Assembly: GCA_040772845.1 (NCBI GenBank)
Contig: JAXGXG010000002.1
Location: 372,001-436,000, forward strand
Source of the DNA: PWXP01 sp040772845
Lineage (GTDB): Bacteria > Planctomycetota > Planctomycetia > Pirellulales > Thermoguttaceae
Length of the DNA: 64,000 bases
Reading direction: 5' to 3'
Below, one piece after another: positions 1 through 7,937 of the stretch (the first letter of the stretch is position 1; each line of letters opens with the position of its first letter). The notes under the pieces are model-generated. The model was not told the DNA's origin and made no database searches. It saw nothing but the letters and a program-made list of their open reading frames with translations. Position numbers and translations under genes: made by a program.

Positions 1-522
1 CTGGCAACTGGTGCACTCGGTGCATCCGGATTCGCATCCGCTCTCTATACATCCGGTCGTGCAGCCACTTTCGACGCACGCACCATACGTCTTGTGGGCG
101 CATCGCCTTGGGCAGTTGTCCACATGCATGCCCGTGTAGTTGCCATAGCAGTCGCACGGATCGCAGCAGTCCGGCGGTGACGAGATATAGTCGCCCCAGT
201 AGCGTTCGCCGCAGGCGGGTCCCATCCAGGCAACCGGACGGAACAGCCGAAAGACGGGCGCCAGAATGCCAAAGGGAGAATACTCTCCGTAGTAGCACGG
301 ACTGCACGGATCGCAAATATCGCATTCAGCGCATCCGCCGCAACCGCAGACATCCTGGCATGGTTCTGCCATCACGCCACATGTCCCGCAGCCGTCGGCA
401 CAATGCGTCGGATCACACACCCTGTACGGATGGCCCGGGTGCCCCATATAACACGAAGCGCAGCCACTCCCCACGGTCGCAAGTCCCGCCAAGAGAGTAA
501 GCAGAGAAAACCATTTCAGCAT
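1..522 (-). CDS. Cys-rich exported protein (3' end outside window)
   Basis: The frame is open from an ATG at 522 to the left edge with no stop, so at least 174 residues are present and the C-terminus is missing. The N-terminus (MLKWFSLLTLLAGLATVGSG, then C) is a signal peptide ending in a Cys; the lipobox is not canonical (G, not L, at -3), so lipid anchoring is only possible. Of 174 residues 28 are Cys, mostly spaced 2-6 apart, with short repeats of the type ESGC/TTGC near the cut end. A Cys-rich cell-surface or metal-binding role is inference. No catalytic motif is visible. It is divergent from the J-like/lectin gene at 865. Confidence 0.75.
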   Translation of the reverse strand, partial: MLKWFSLLTLLAGLATVGSGCASCYMGHPGHPYRVCDPTHCADGCGTCGVMAEPCQDVCGCGGCAECDICDPCSPCYYGEYSPFGILAPVFRLFRPVAWMGPACGERYWGDYISSPPDCCDPCDCYGNYTGMHVDNCPRRCAHKTYGACVESGCTTGCIESGCESGCTECTSCQ

Positions 523-864
523 GATAGTACCCCCGGAATGTTCGCGCACGCCGGACCCGACGTGGATTTCGTGACAGAGAGATAGAGCTGCTACCGCACC
601 ATATCGGCGATACAATCCGGAAAATCGAGAAAATCGCTACATGCGGCACTTTCCCCGTGGTTTTCCAGGGTACCCAGAACTACCCACTCGTGCCTATTTG
701 GAGCCCCGGCTTGCAGGTGGCGGGCGGATCTGCCACAATACGAGTAGTCGTTGCGGGCGCTTCAGGGGGTTCTTTCCCTTGGTGCGTCCGATACAGAATG
801 GACTGGTGTTCCCGATCTTCCGGGCCACCAAAAACCCCACCGGTGGCGTGAGAGGAGGTGGTCG
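523..864. other. Divergent intergenic region
   Basis: This 342-base region separates two divergent genes and must hold both promoters. I see no convincing -35/-10 pair, no long inverted repeat and no coding segment. A good ribosome binding site (aggagg, about 853-858) lies just before the ATG at 865. Confidence 0.5.
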
Positions 865-3249
865 ATGCCGGATCGCTTCGACCCGTATCATCGCTGGCTT
901 GGAATCTCGCCGAAGGACCAGCCGCCCACGCACTATCGGTTATTGGGCATTGATGAATATGAGAACGACCCTGACGTGATCGAGCACGCGGCCGATCAGC
1001 GGATGGTGTACGTTCGCACCTTTCAAACGGGCGAGCACTCCGTGCTGTCGCAGAAGCTGCTCAATGAAATCGGCGCGGCGCGAGTGTGTCTTCTCGATCC
1101 CGCAAAAAAAGCCCAATACGATCAGTCGTTACGCAGCAAGACATCGCCCGCCGTACCTGTTGCCACGGCTGTCCCCGTGCTGCCAAGCGTGGCGCCAGTT
1201 CGCGAGACGTCACCTGCTCACAGGACGCTGCGCCGCAAAAAACAAACGTGGCACGCGCCTGCTGCGATTGGTGTGGCTATTCTCGTGGTAGTGGGCGCGG
1301 TTGTCGCTCTGGAAATGACCGGCCGCGAGAAACCCGTGAAGCCTTCGACGGCCACGGCCTCTCCGCAGCCGAAACCGGCATCGCCGGCTCTGCCGCCTGT
1401 ACTCAACAAATCGAGGCGGCCGGCATCTTCGCCGAAAGACCGGCCTCGCCCTGAATTTGCTGCGGAGCCCGATCGGGAGCCGCAATCGCAGATTCAACAG
1501 CCGCTCGCAGACGAGAGTTCAACGGGCGACGCGTTGAATACGTCTACAATGACGCCAATCCCCGATTGGCAAGTTGCCCCAGATGGTCCCACCGAGGCAT
1601 TGGAGTTCCAGGAGCACACGTATCGATTCATCGAGGCTCGCGGTATATCATGGGCAGAGGCCAGGCAGGCGTGCGAGAAGATTGGCGGGCAGTTGGCGTG
1701 CATTGACACAGGGGAGGAGCTGGAGTTCATTGGCAACCTGAAGGGCGCAGTCTCCACAGTCGTGTGGGTAGGGGGACATCGCGACGCGAATGGTCCGCTC
1801 CTTTGGCTCAATGGAAGACCGGTTACGTTCGCGGGAGGAGGACGGCCGACCATCTATGGAGCAGAGCGGCCCGCGAGTGAAGAGTTCTTCTTTCTCTCTG
1901 TCGTGAAGGATGGGATATTCGTGTGTAGACCAGGCAATGGAGCGGGAATGCCTTCGATGGGAGGCACCTTGGCGCAGGATGTCGATGGCTATGTCTGCGA
2001 GTGGGACTCCGAAGCAACGCGAGAACCGTCGCCGAACCCCCATAGAACCGTGGCTATCCCCAGCGAGTCTGACGTGGCCAAGGCCATCGACACGATCCAT
2101 GAGGTCTACGCCGCACAGTACGCCGCAGAAGACAAAGAGCCGCTCGTTGAACGGCTGCTTGCCCAGGCGCGAGAATCGGGGAAAGACCCTGCCAGCCAGT
2201 TCGCTCTGCTCAGTGAAGCCCGAGACGTCGCGACGGCTGCCGGTGACTGTGATTCCGCGTTCGAGGCCATCGGCGAATTGGAAAACGCCTTTGACGTGGA
2301 CTCGCTCGCCATGAAGGTCGATGTGCTCCGCAGTGCGGTTTCCGACGATCGCCGCCGAACCTCCGTTGTCACGAAAGGGCTCGTGACCATCAAGGAGGCC
2401 GCTGAGCGGGGGGATAAAGAAACAGTCAAGGAGGTCGGGCGGATCGTTCTTGCCGCTGTTCGCCACCTTCGGAATCCAGAGTACGTCCGGAAGATTGGCG
2501 TCTTCAATAAGTCGATGGAGCAATGGGCGGCCTTTGTGACGCGGTGTAAGCAAGGGGTCGAGACGCTCGAGGACGCTCCCGATGATCCGACTGCCAACGG
2601 CTGGGCAGGCAAGTACTACTGCCTGGTCCAGGGCAGTTGGGACAAGGGGCTGCCGCTGCTCGAAAAGGGCGCGCCGGATGCAATGCGCGTTGTGGCGCTC
2701 CAAGACCTGAAGAATCCACCCGACCCGGCGGCGCGTATTTCTCTCGCTGATGCATGGTGGGAACTGCAGAAGCAAATCGACGGCGTTGCCGCTGAGCGGC
2801 TCCGAACCCGAGCTGCATATTGGTACGGCCTGGCCAAGGCCGATGCGGTGGGTGCGCCCAAGGGCAAGATTGAAGCACGACTGAAAGAGATCGAAGATGC
2901 GACGAAGGACATCTTCGCTCTTGCCCCAAATGAGGTCACCGACAATCACATGCGAACGCTGCTGGTCTCGAAGAAGTGGTTCAGAATAGCTTTTGTAAAT
3001 GGCATCGTCAAGAAAAGCGCTGATACCATCTTTGTATTCAATGCGGATGGTTCCTGCCAGGGCAATATGTTCAACGAACATAGAATGTCTGCCTGGAACG
3101 GGTGGAGCGTCAAGGACAAGACGCTCATATTCTTCAAGGACGGAAGAGAAGAAATACGGTGTTCGTTTGATCCGGAACAGGAACAGTTCTCCGGAGCACT
3201 TCTGGCAGACCCAACCTCATCCTTCGCCATGCGCCCCATGGACCAGTGA
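865..3249 (+). CDS. J-domain-like / C-type lectin-like membrane protein
   Basis: A 794-residue protein. I start at ATG 865 because aggagg precedes it and planctomycete relatives begin 'MPDRFDPYHRWLGI'; the frame is open upstream to 751. Residues about 1-90 form a DnaJ-like helical module (HYRLLGID, LLDPAKKAQYD) without the HPD signature, so a genuine Hsp70 co-chaperone role is doubtful. A Pro/Ala linker is followed by one membrane helix at about 131-150 and another Pro-rich linker. Residues about 245-381 look like a C-type lectin-like fold (EFQEHTYRF, SWAEARQACEKIGGQLA, YVCEWD). The remaining 400 residues are helical with no recognised family. Its partner and ligand cannot be read from the sequence. 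Confidence 0.8.
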   Translation: MPDRFDPYHRWLGISPKDQPPTHYRLLGIDEYENDPDVIEHAADQRMVYVRTFQTGEHSVLSQKLLNEIGAARVCLLDPAKKAQYDQSLRSKTSPAVPVATAVPVLPSVAPVRETSPAHRTLRRKKQTWHAPAAIGVAILVVVGAVVALEMTGREKPVKPSTATASPQPKPASPALPPVLNKSRRPASSPKDRPRPEFAAEPDREPQSQIQQPLADESSTGDALNTSTMTPIPDWQVAPDGPTEALEFQEHTYRFIEARGISWAEARQACEKIGGQLACIDTGEELEFIGNLKGAVSTVVWVGGHRDANGPLLWLNGRPVTFAGGGRPTIYGAERPASEEFFFLSVVKDGIFVCRPGNGAGMPSMGGTLAQDVDGYVCEWDSEATREPSPNPHRTVAIPSESDVAKAIDTIHEVYAAQYAAEDKEPLVERLLAQARESGKDPASQFALLSEARDVATAAGDCDSAFEAIGELENAFDVDSLAMKVDVLRSAVSDDRRRTSVVTKGLVTIKEAAERGDKETVKEVGRIVLAAVRHLRNPEYVRKIGVFNKSMEQWAAFVTRCKQGVETLEDAPDDPTANGWAGKYYCLVQGSWDKGLPLLEKGAPDAMRVVALQDLKNPPDPAARISLADAWWELQKQIDGVAAERLRTRAAYWYGLAKADAVGAPKGKIEARLKEIEDATKDIFALAPNEVTDNHMRTLLVSKKWFRIAFVNGIVKKSADTIFVFNADGSCQGNMFNEHRMSAWNGWSVKDKTLIFFKDGREEIRCSFDPEQEQFSGALLADPTSSFAMRPMDQ

Positions 3250-3276
3250 GCCGCCGAGCTGTGAAAAGCCGAGGTA

Positions 3277-3520
3277 CGGCACGCAAACGCAAGCACAGAA
3301 TACGGTCGAGCATAGCAATACGTAATGCGCATCTCCCGTTCGTACTCAACCGGAGCGGATAGGCCAACCAAACATCCGAACCGGCGACAAGGTCCCACAA
3401 CATGGGCCGACCATGGATCCGAACCGCTGGCGCGGTTCTGCAACGAAGCCCCACCACGCCTCCGAACCGCGAATGCGGTTCAACAACAAAGCCCAGGGTC
3501 GCGATAGCGCACCCTGGGTC
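3277..3520. repeat. Direct repeat copy A with tandem hairpin units
   Basis: This 244-base segment resembles 4281-4481 in the same orientation (roughly 80% by eye), including 'caaccggagcggatagg' and 'gcgcaccctgggtc'. It carries imperfect units of about 45 bases of the form 'ccgaaccgc..gcggttct'; a third degenerate unit follows at about 3537-3580. CCAGGGT/ACCCTGG can pair at 3493-3517. Copy A has about 43 extra bases compared with copy B. No protein is supported. The remainder of the interval to 3698 holds nothing recognisable. Confidence 0.7.
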
Positions 3521-3698
3521 AGCATCCCCCAGCGTCTCGTGAACCCCGAAGGTGGTTCTACAAGGCACCAGGCTGAAAAACCCATTCCGGGTTCTGGAGA
3601 CGACAGGCCACCGTGTTCCAATGCTGCGCTAGAGCGTCCCTGGGCTTCGTTGGGCCTTGCGAGATGCTTCGTGCGACAACAACTGACGCCAACCGTCC

Positions 3699-4253
3699 CT
3701 ACTTCTCCGCCGCACGGTAATCGGCCCCCGACACCGCCAGGCGATACCATCGATACGCCAGCGGCACATACCAGCATGCGCCCAGCAGGTGAGCTGGTAT
3801 ACCAATCGCCCATGACAGCGTATAGAAATCACCGAGCATATGATAGTACCCAAACACCCACCCCATCCAGAGTACCGCACCGGGGATCGCGAGATAGACC
3901 ACGCTGCGTAGCGACCGGTAGAGCGTCTCATCCCACGCCTCACGATCCGTGCTCCTTGCGAACACAATCCGCAGGCATTGCGCAATCGCTTCAAGGCAGG
4001 GCAGACCGACATGCCAGATCAGCCCCGCACCAATCACGAGGCCAAGCATGTTGGCCACACGGCACACACTGGCAATATCTTCGTGAAGCCGGCCGACCGC
4101 ATACCGGTCGAAAGCCCAATAGTTGTATGCCGCCGGCAGGAACAGAATCAATGCCGCAGTGCGAAAGCTCCGCCGTGCCTCGTGTCGCAAGCTGGACTCT
4201 GCGCGGTTGCCTTTCACAACAAAGCTCGGCGACTGATAGGGATTCTCGGTCAT
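3699..4253 (-). CDS. Small multi-pass membrane protein, NPYQSP type
   Basis: A 184-residue protein starting at ATG 4253 (MTENPYQSP); an in-frame ATG at 4286 is possible but adds an atypical leader. 'NPYQSP' near the N-terminus is common in planctomycete membrane proteins of unknown function. Hydrophobic segments lie at about residues 33-50, 68-92, 116-138 and 145-168, so four membrane helices are likely. No catalytic residue or known domain is visible. The gene sits between direct repeats A (3277-3520) and B (4281-4481). A roughly 45-base stretch of its coding region recurs at about 4807-4855. Confidence 0.7.
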   Translation of the reverse strand: MTENPYQSPSFVVKGNRAESSLRHEARRSFRTAALILFLPAAYNYWAFDRYAVGRLHEDIASVCRVANMLGLVIGAGLIWHVGLPCLEAIAQCLRIVFARSTDREAWDETLYRSLRSVVYLAIPGAVLWMGWVFGYYHMLGDFYTLSWAIGIPAHLLGACWYVPLAYRWYRLAVSGADYRAAEK

Positions 4254-4280
4254 GATACGGGCAAGCAAAAGCACGATGAA

Positions 4281-4481
4281 CGGCAAACAAGCGTATGCAC
4301 AGAATACCGTGGAACATCACAACATGCAATGCGCCTCTCCCGTTTGTGCTCAACCGGAGCGGATAGGCTCGCCACGCATCCGAACCGCCGGCGCGGTTCT
4401 ACAAGGAAGCCCCATCACGCCTCCGAGCCGCACACGCGGTTCAGCAACAAAGCCGAGGGCCGTGTTAGCGCACCCTGGGTC
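4281..4481. repeat. Direct repeat copy B
   Basis: Second, shorter copy of the repeat at 3277-3520. It begins only about 28 bases upstream of the start of the 3699-4253 gene, so that gene is bracketed by direct repeats about 1 kb apart. Units of the form 'ccgaaccgc..gcggttct' are retained. Any promoter of the enclosed gene would have to lie partly within this copy. Confidence 0.7.
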
Positions 4482-4518
4482 AACTCCCGGCTTGTCCGGG
4501 AGAGTTTGATGTTTGCTA

Positions 4519-4653
4519 CTACATCGAGTCGCCTTTGAAGGATGCGAGGCTGAGAGCAAAACGACCGATTCCCGTAGCATCATATGGCCAATCGCCTGTT
4601 GCGCCACCCTCAAGATCGAGTATCAGCAGTGGACGTTTCAATGGTGTTGACAT
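4519..4653 (-). CDS. Small ORF, unrecognised (44 aa), possibly debris
   Basis: A 44-residue frame (MSTPLKRPLLILDLEGG...) starts at ATG 4653 and ends at two consecutive TAG codons. Its composition is protein-like, unlike the Arg/Ser-rich shadow frames nearby. It lies directly downstream of the 53-residue fragment at 4679-4840. I do not recognise it. It may be a short real gene or the remnant of a larger one. Confidence 0.3.
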   Translation of the reverse strand: MSTPLKRPLLILDLEGGATGDWPYDATGIGRFALSLASFKGDSM

Positions 4654-4678
4654 ATTCACGAGGGACTGTTGCCTTTCA

Positions 4679-4840
4679 TCAGTAGCAATCCCAAGCCCAG
4701 GTCACGTTGCCGCGCTTGTCGATCAGGAAGCACATGCCACCGACGTCTCCAAACATCATTCGGTACTTGCCCCATTCATTGTGCTCGTCAGACTCGTCCC
4801 AATCGTCGCGCAATCGCTTCACGGCAGTGCAGACCGACAT
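4679..4840 (-). pseudogene. Gene fragment with C-terminal tail of a lost protein
   Basis: A 53-residue frame ends ...MMFGDVGGMCFLIDKRG NVTWAWDCY and stops at 4679-4681. The aromatic tail with 'GDVGG..FLID' resembles the C-terminus of small bacterial proteins of the DUF1963/SMI1-like kind (weak, inference). Its first residues (MSVCTAVKRLR) match a shifted reading of 3699-4253, because bases about 4807-4855 duplicate about 3970-4018. It therefore looks like a chimera of duplicated gene pieces. The frame is the same as that of the histidine kinase upstream, separated only by the kinase stop at 4862-4864. Confidence 0.45.
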
Positions 4841-4861
4841 ACCAGACCGGCGTCGCCCCAG

Positions 4862-6994
4862 TCATTCTTCCTCTTCCCTTGCAACCACCGGCAACTGGAC
4901 GACTACCTTGGTTCCCACGCCAGGCGTGCTCTTGATGCGGCACTTGCCTCCCAGCACTCTCGCACGCTCCCGAATGCCCGAGAGCCCAAACCGTTTTTCG
5001 GGGATGACCTTGGCGTCGAAGCCGACTCCCCAGTCTTCGATTTCGATATGCATGCGGTTGCCCTTCTGCACCAGCCTGATGCGAATATCCTCGCTTCTGC
5101 TGTACTGGCAGGCATTTGTGAGGGCCTCCTGGACGATTCTGTAGACGGCGTTTTCGAGAACCGGGGACAATCGGGTGAAATTGACTTTGGTGTGAAACGC
5201 GATTTTCGGACTGCCGTTGTTGGTCTTCTCATGAACGAGGTGCGCAATGGCCGTTACAACCCCAGATTCGTCCAGGATGGGTGGTCTGACACCGCCAATG
5301 AGCCGCCGAGCTTCGAAGTGCGCGTGACGAAGCATTGTTACCCCGGCGCGAAAGGCATCGTCTGCCGGCTTCGGCTTGGTTGCTTTGAGGTGGTCGAAGA
5401 CCTCGAACTGCATGATTGCGCCGGCCAACTGCTGGGCCAGTCCGTCATGGATGTCGTAGGCAATCAGTTGTCGTTCGTGGTCACTCGCCTGCAGCATATG
5501 CTTCAGCGTGCGGCGTTCTCGAAGCAGGGCCTCGTGGGCGCGTTTCATATCGCTGATTTCGACCGCAATCACACCGAGCCCGCGTTTTCCTTCGGCCAAC
5601 GGCACCGGAAAATAGGATGCTCGCCAGTAAGCGGACGCCCCAGAGCGACTTGGCACCGGTCCTTTCACTTCAACGTTGTGGATTGCTTCACCGGATTCAA
5701 TCACCCGGCGGATCAGCGGAGTGATGTCGTCAATGAACTGCGGGACCAACTCCCTGGCAGACCTGCCGATGATACTCTGGGAATCCAGCCCGAAGTAGGT
5801 TGGCGTCAGATCGTCCGACTTGACGTACCGCATGTCCTCGTCCAAGACGTTCAAGATCGCCGTGGATGCACTGAAGAAGGCGTCCAATGTGGCTTGCGTC
5901 TGGCGTCGTTCCTCGATCTCCCGGCGGAGTCGTTCGTTGGAGGCTTGCAGTTCGGAAGTGCGCTCCGCAACCCGGTGTTCCAGTTGGACGGCATGGAGTT
6001 GCAGTCGCTCGTAAAGAAGAGAATTGTGGAACGACATGCCAATCTCGTTCGCCATGGTTTCGAGAAAACCCGACTGCTCTCGAAAATCACGCTCTGCGGC
6101 GGAACCGAGCCCCAGTACGCCAATAATCTCGTCGCCTGTTTGCAGGGGCAATGCGGCAAAGGATCGTAGTCCCGCCTTCTTGCACTCGTCCCAAGTGCAG
6201 CGAGAATCGCAACGAATGTCGGTCGAATAAACGGCTCGACCTTCACTGACGGCCAATCCGCAAAGGCATTCGCCAACCTGGTGCAGCGGCGTGTGATCAT
6301 GAGCGAAGACGGACTGCAATGGGCCGCAACATTGGAGCGGCAGCGTCTCGCCATCACGCCGGAACAGAACGACGATGTCGGGACTGACGGCATCGACAAT
6401 GCCTCGGATGGCGGCTTCGCCGAACTGGTTGAGCGGGAGGTGGACGTTCAGCAGTTGGCTCAAGTTGTTGATGGCCGTGAGTTCCCGGGTCTGCTGCCGC
6501 AGAGCCGTTTCGGCCCGCGTTCGTTCCGTGATGTCGTCAACCAGAGAGGCAACTCCGACGACGTTTCCGTCTGCGTTTACCAGCGGCGTGTTATACCATT
6601 CGCAAAGGATTCGTCGTCCGCTCTTGGCAACATTCTGATTCGTACTGCGTTCCCCACCTTTGTGGGCAATCAAATCCCTGCAGATCTGCTCGACGTGTTC
6701 ACGGACTTCGTGCGGGACAATGAACGATACGTGTTGCCCGAGTGCTTCTTCCTGCGTGTAGCCAAAAATGCGCTCCGCTCTCGGGTTCCATCTCGTGATT
6801 CGAAGCTCCAGACTCCATTCGATTGCGCCCAACAGCGTCTGGTGAAAATGGAGCATCAGGCGTTGTCCGGACTGACGCAGATCTTCAACTGCCTGCCGAT
6901 GCTCGGCATCGGCCTGCTCCAACTCGCCGACCCGGGCTCGCAATGCGGCCAATTCGGCAAGGAGTTCGTCCTTCGTCCTGCCTTCAGATTCCAT
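4862..6994 (-). CDS. Soluble PAS-GAF-PAS sensor histidine kinase, NarL type
   Basis: A 710-residue kinase with no membrane segment, so it probably senses a cytoplasmic signal. Order: short coiled coil (1-40), PAS (about 45-155, WNPRAERIFGYT), GAF (about 180-325, with several Cys including CCGP and ECLCG), coiled coil (335-370), second PAS (about 372-485), HisKA_3-type dimer domain with phospho-acceptor His516 (DIHDGLAQQL), and HATPase with N-box Asn627 (QEALTNACQY), G1 DWGVGFD (654-660) and GLSGIRERA (670-678). This matches the NarX/DegS-like family, which phosphorylates LuxR-type response regulators. No response regulator lies within the window, so it is an orphan here. The GAF cysteines could bind metal or sense redox (speculation). 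Confidence 0.9.
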   Translation of the reverse strand: MESEGRTKDELLAELAALRARVGELEQADAEHRQAVEDLRQSGQRLMLHFHQTLLGAIEWSLELRITRWNPRAERIFGYTQEEALGQHVSFIVPHEVREHVEQICRDLIAHKGGERSTNQNVAKSGRRILCEWYNTPLVNADGNVVGVASLVDDITERTRAETALRQQTRELTAINNLSQLLNVHLPLNQFGEAAIRGIVDAVSPDIVVLFRRDGETLPLQCCGPLQSVFAHDHTPLHQVGECLCGLAVSEGRAVYSTDIRCDSRCTWDECKKAGLRSFAALPLQTGDEIIGVLGLGSAAERDFREQSGFLETMANEIGMSFHNSLLYERLQLHAVQLEHRVAERTSELQASNERLRREIEERRQTQATLDAFFSASTAILNVLDEDMRYVKSDDLTPTYFGLDSQSIIGRSARELVPQFIDDITPLIRRVIESGEAIHNVEVKGPVPSRSGASAYWRASYFPVPLAEGKRGLGVIAVEISDMKRAHEALLRERRTLKHMLQASDHERQLIAYDIHDGLAQQLAGAIMQFEVFDHLKATKPKPADDAFRAGVTMLRHAHFEARRLIGGVRPPILDESGVVTAIAHLVHEKTNNGSPKIAFHTKVNFTRLSPVLENAVYRIVQEALTNACQYSRSEDIRIRLVQKGNRMHIEIEDWGVGFDAKVIPEKRFGLSGIRERARVLGGKCRIKSTPGVGTKVVVQLPVVAREEEE

Positions 6995-7859
6995 GACGCC
7001 CCCTTCCTGCTGGACTATTCCCCTTCAACAGGAAGTATATGAAGTGCCTGGACGGGCCACAAGCCCCCTGAGGCAACCATATCTCTGCATTCGCCAACCG
7101 CGGCTTCTGGCAAGCCGCGAGGACCGACCACGTTCTGCGGCCGACAAAAGAGTGCGGCCCATTGTGCTCGCCGGCAGTTCTCGATGCAGACCATTTCGCC
7201 CGTTGAACAGCGCAATGGGCGCCATTGTTCCACTGCAACGGTCTGCTTGATTGGCGGCCGATCAAGGTTCCCAGGTCAGTGCGTCCGGAGATGTTTCGTC
7301 ACGGAGAATCTGGTGACGTTGTCTCTTCCCTGACAAAGTGCTTGTGCGAAACGGCTCCTCCATCTAGAAATCGTAGACGGCACAGGGGGTTTGAGGCAAG
7401 CGCCACGAAGATGACGAAGCCTATGCGTCAAGCTGGCGGCGGGGGCGTGCGAATCGCCGTCTCGATAGCGATCATCGCGCTTCTCCGGTATCCACCATCA
7501 GAATTTCCGGTTTGCGCCGCCGGTGCGAAACCGCTTTGCGTTCGTCGGAAGTCGGAGTGCTGCGGCAAGAAGGACATCCCCTCAGGATATCCAATGGGAT
7601 ACGTCTGCAATGTATCGCCCCCCTGCCCCTCCCCGTGGAAGGGGTGTTGCGGCGTCGCGAGTGTGTTTCGACCGATCAGGTCAACAAGCTTGCCGGAAGA
7701 GGGAAGACCGTCGAAAGGCGGTGCCACAAACCGGCTGGCAGTGATGCATGGCCGGTCCATTCCTGCCATGGCTGAGACAAGGAACGCGGAAAGTGGAGCA
7801 AGCGACAACCGGGATTTGCTCCCCTCGCGTTCCGGTCACTCGCGGGGTATCCTGATACC
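6995..7859. other. Gene-free region with palindromic repeats
   Basis: About 0.9 kb without a supportable gene separates the divergent kinase and esterase genes. The first 250 bases are highly structured. A perfect 8-bp hairpin (cgcggctt/aagccgcg) lies at 7099-7119. Inverted pairs gcccattgtgc/gcgcaatgggc (7157-7167, 7210-7220) and gcagacc/ggtctgc (7186-7192, 7240-7246) enclose an almost perfect palindrome around caatgggcgccattg. This looks like a decayed repeat element. From 7260 to 7859 I see nothing coding; a small ccctcccc/ggaagggg pairing lies near 7627-7645. Confidence 0.5.
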
Positions 7860-7879
7860 GTGAACCCAAACCGGTTCAC
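7860..7879. promoter_or_regulatory. Palindrome upstream of esterase gene, possible operator
   Basis: GTGAACC-N6-GGTTCAC is a perfect 7-bp inverted repeat, 58 bases before the start codon of the O-acetylesterase gene. Its size and position fit a dimeric regulator site, but the regulator is unknown and no second copy was seen. Confidence 0.35.
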
Positions 7880-7937
7880 AATTGTCCGGAGTGGTTTTGT
7901 GGAAGTGTCGCTCGTTACTGGAAAGGAGTACATCGTG

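Noticed and set aside
1648..3081. Minus-strand open frame of 477 codons
   Set aside because: Antisense shadow of the J-like/lectin gene; no family motif or ribosome binding site.
4535..6169. Long plus-strand open frame (544 codons)
   Set aside because: It is antisense to the histidine kinase, which has a full set of family motifs. Composition is a mirror of the kinase codons.
7225..7863. Plus-strand frame of 212 codons upstream of the esterase
   Set aside because: Low-complexity Arg/Ser/Pro composition, no ribosome binding site and no recognised motif; the region is better read as repeats and spacer.
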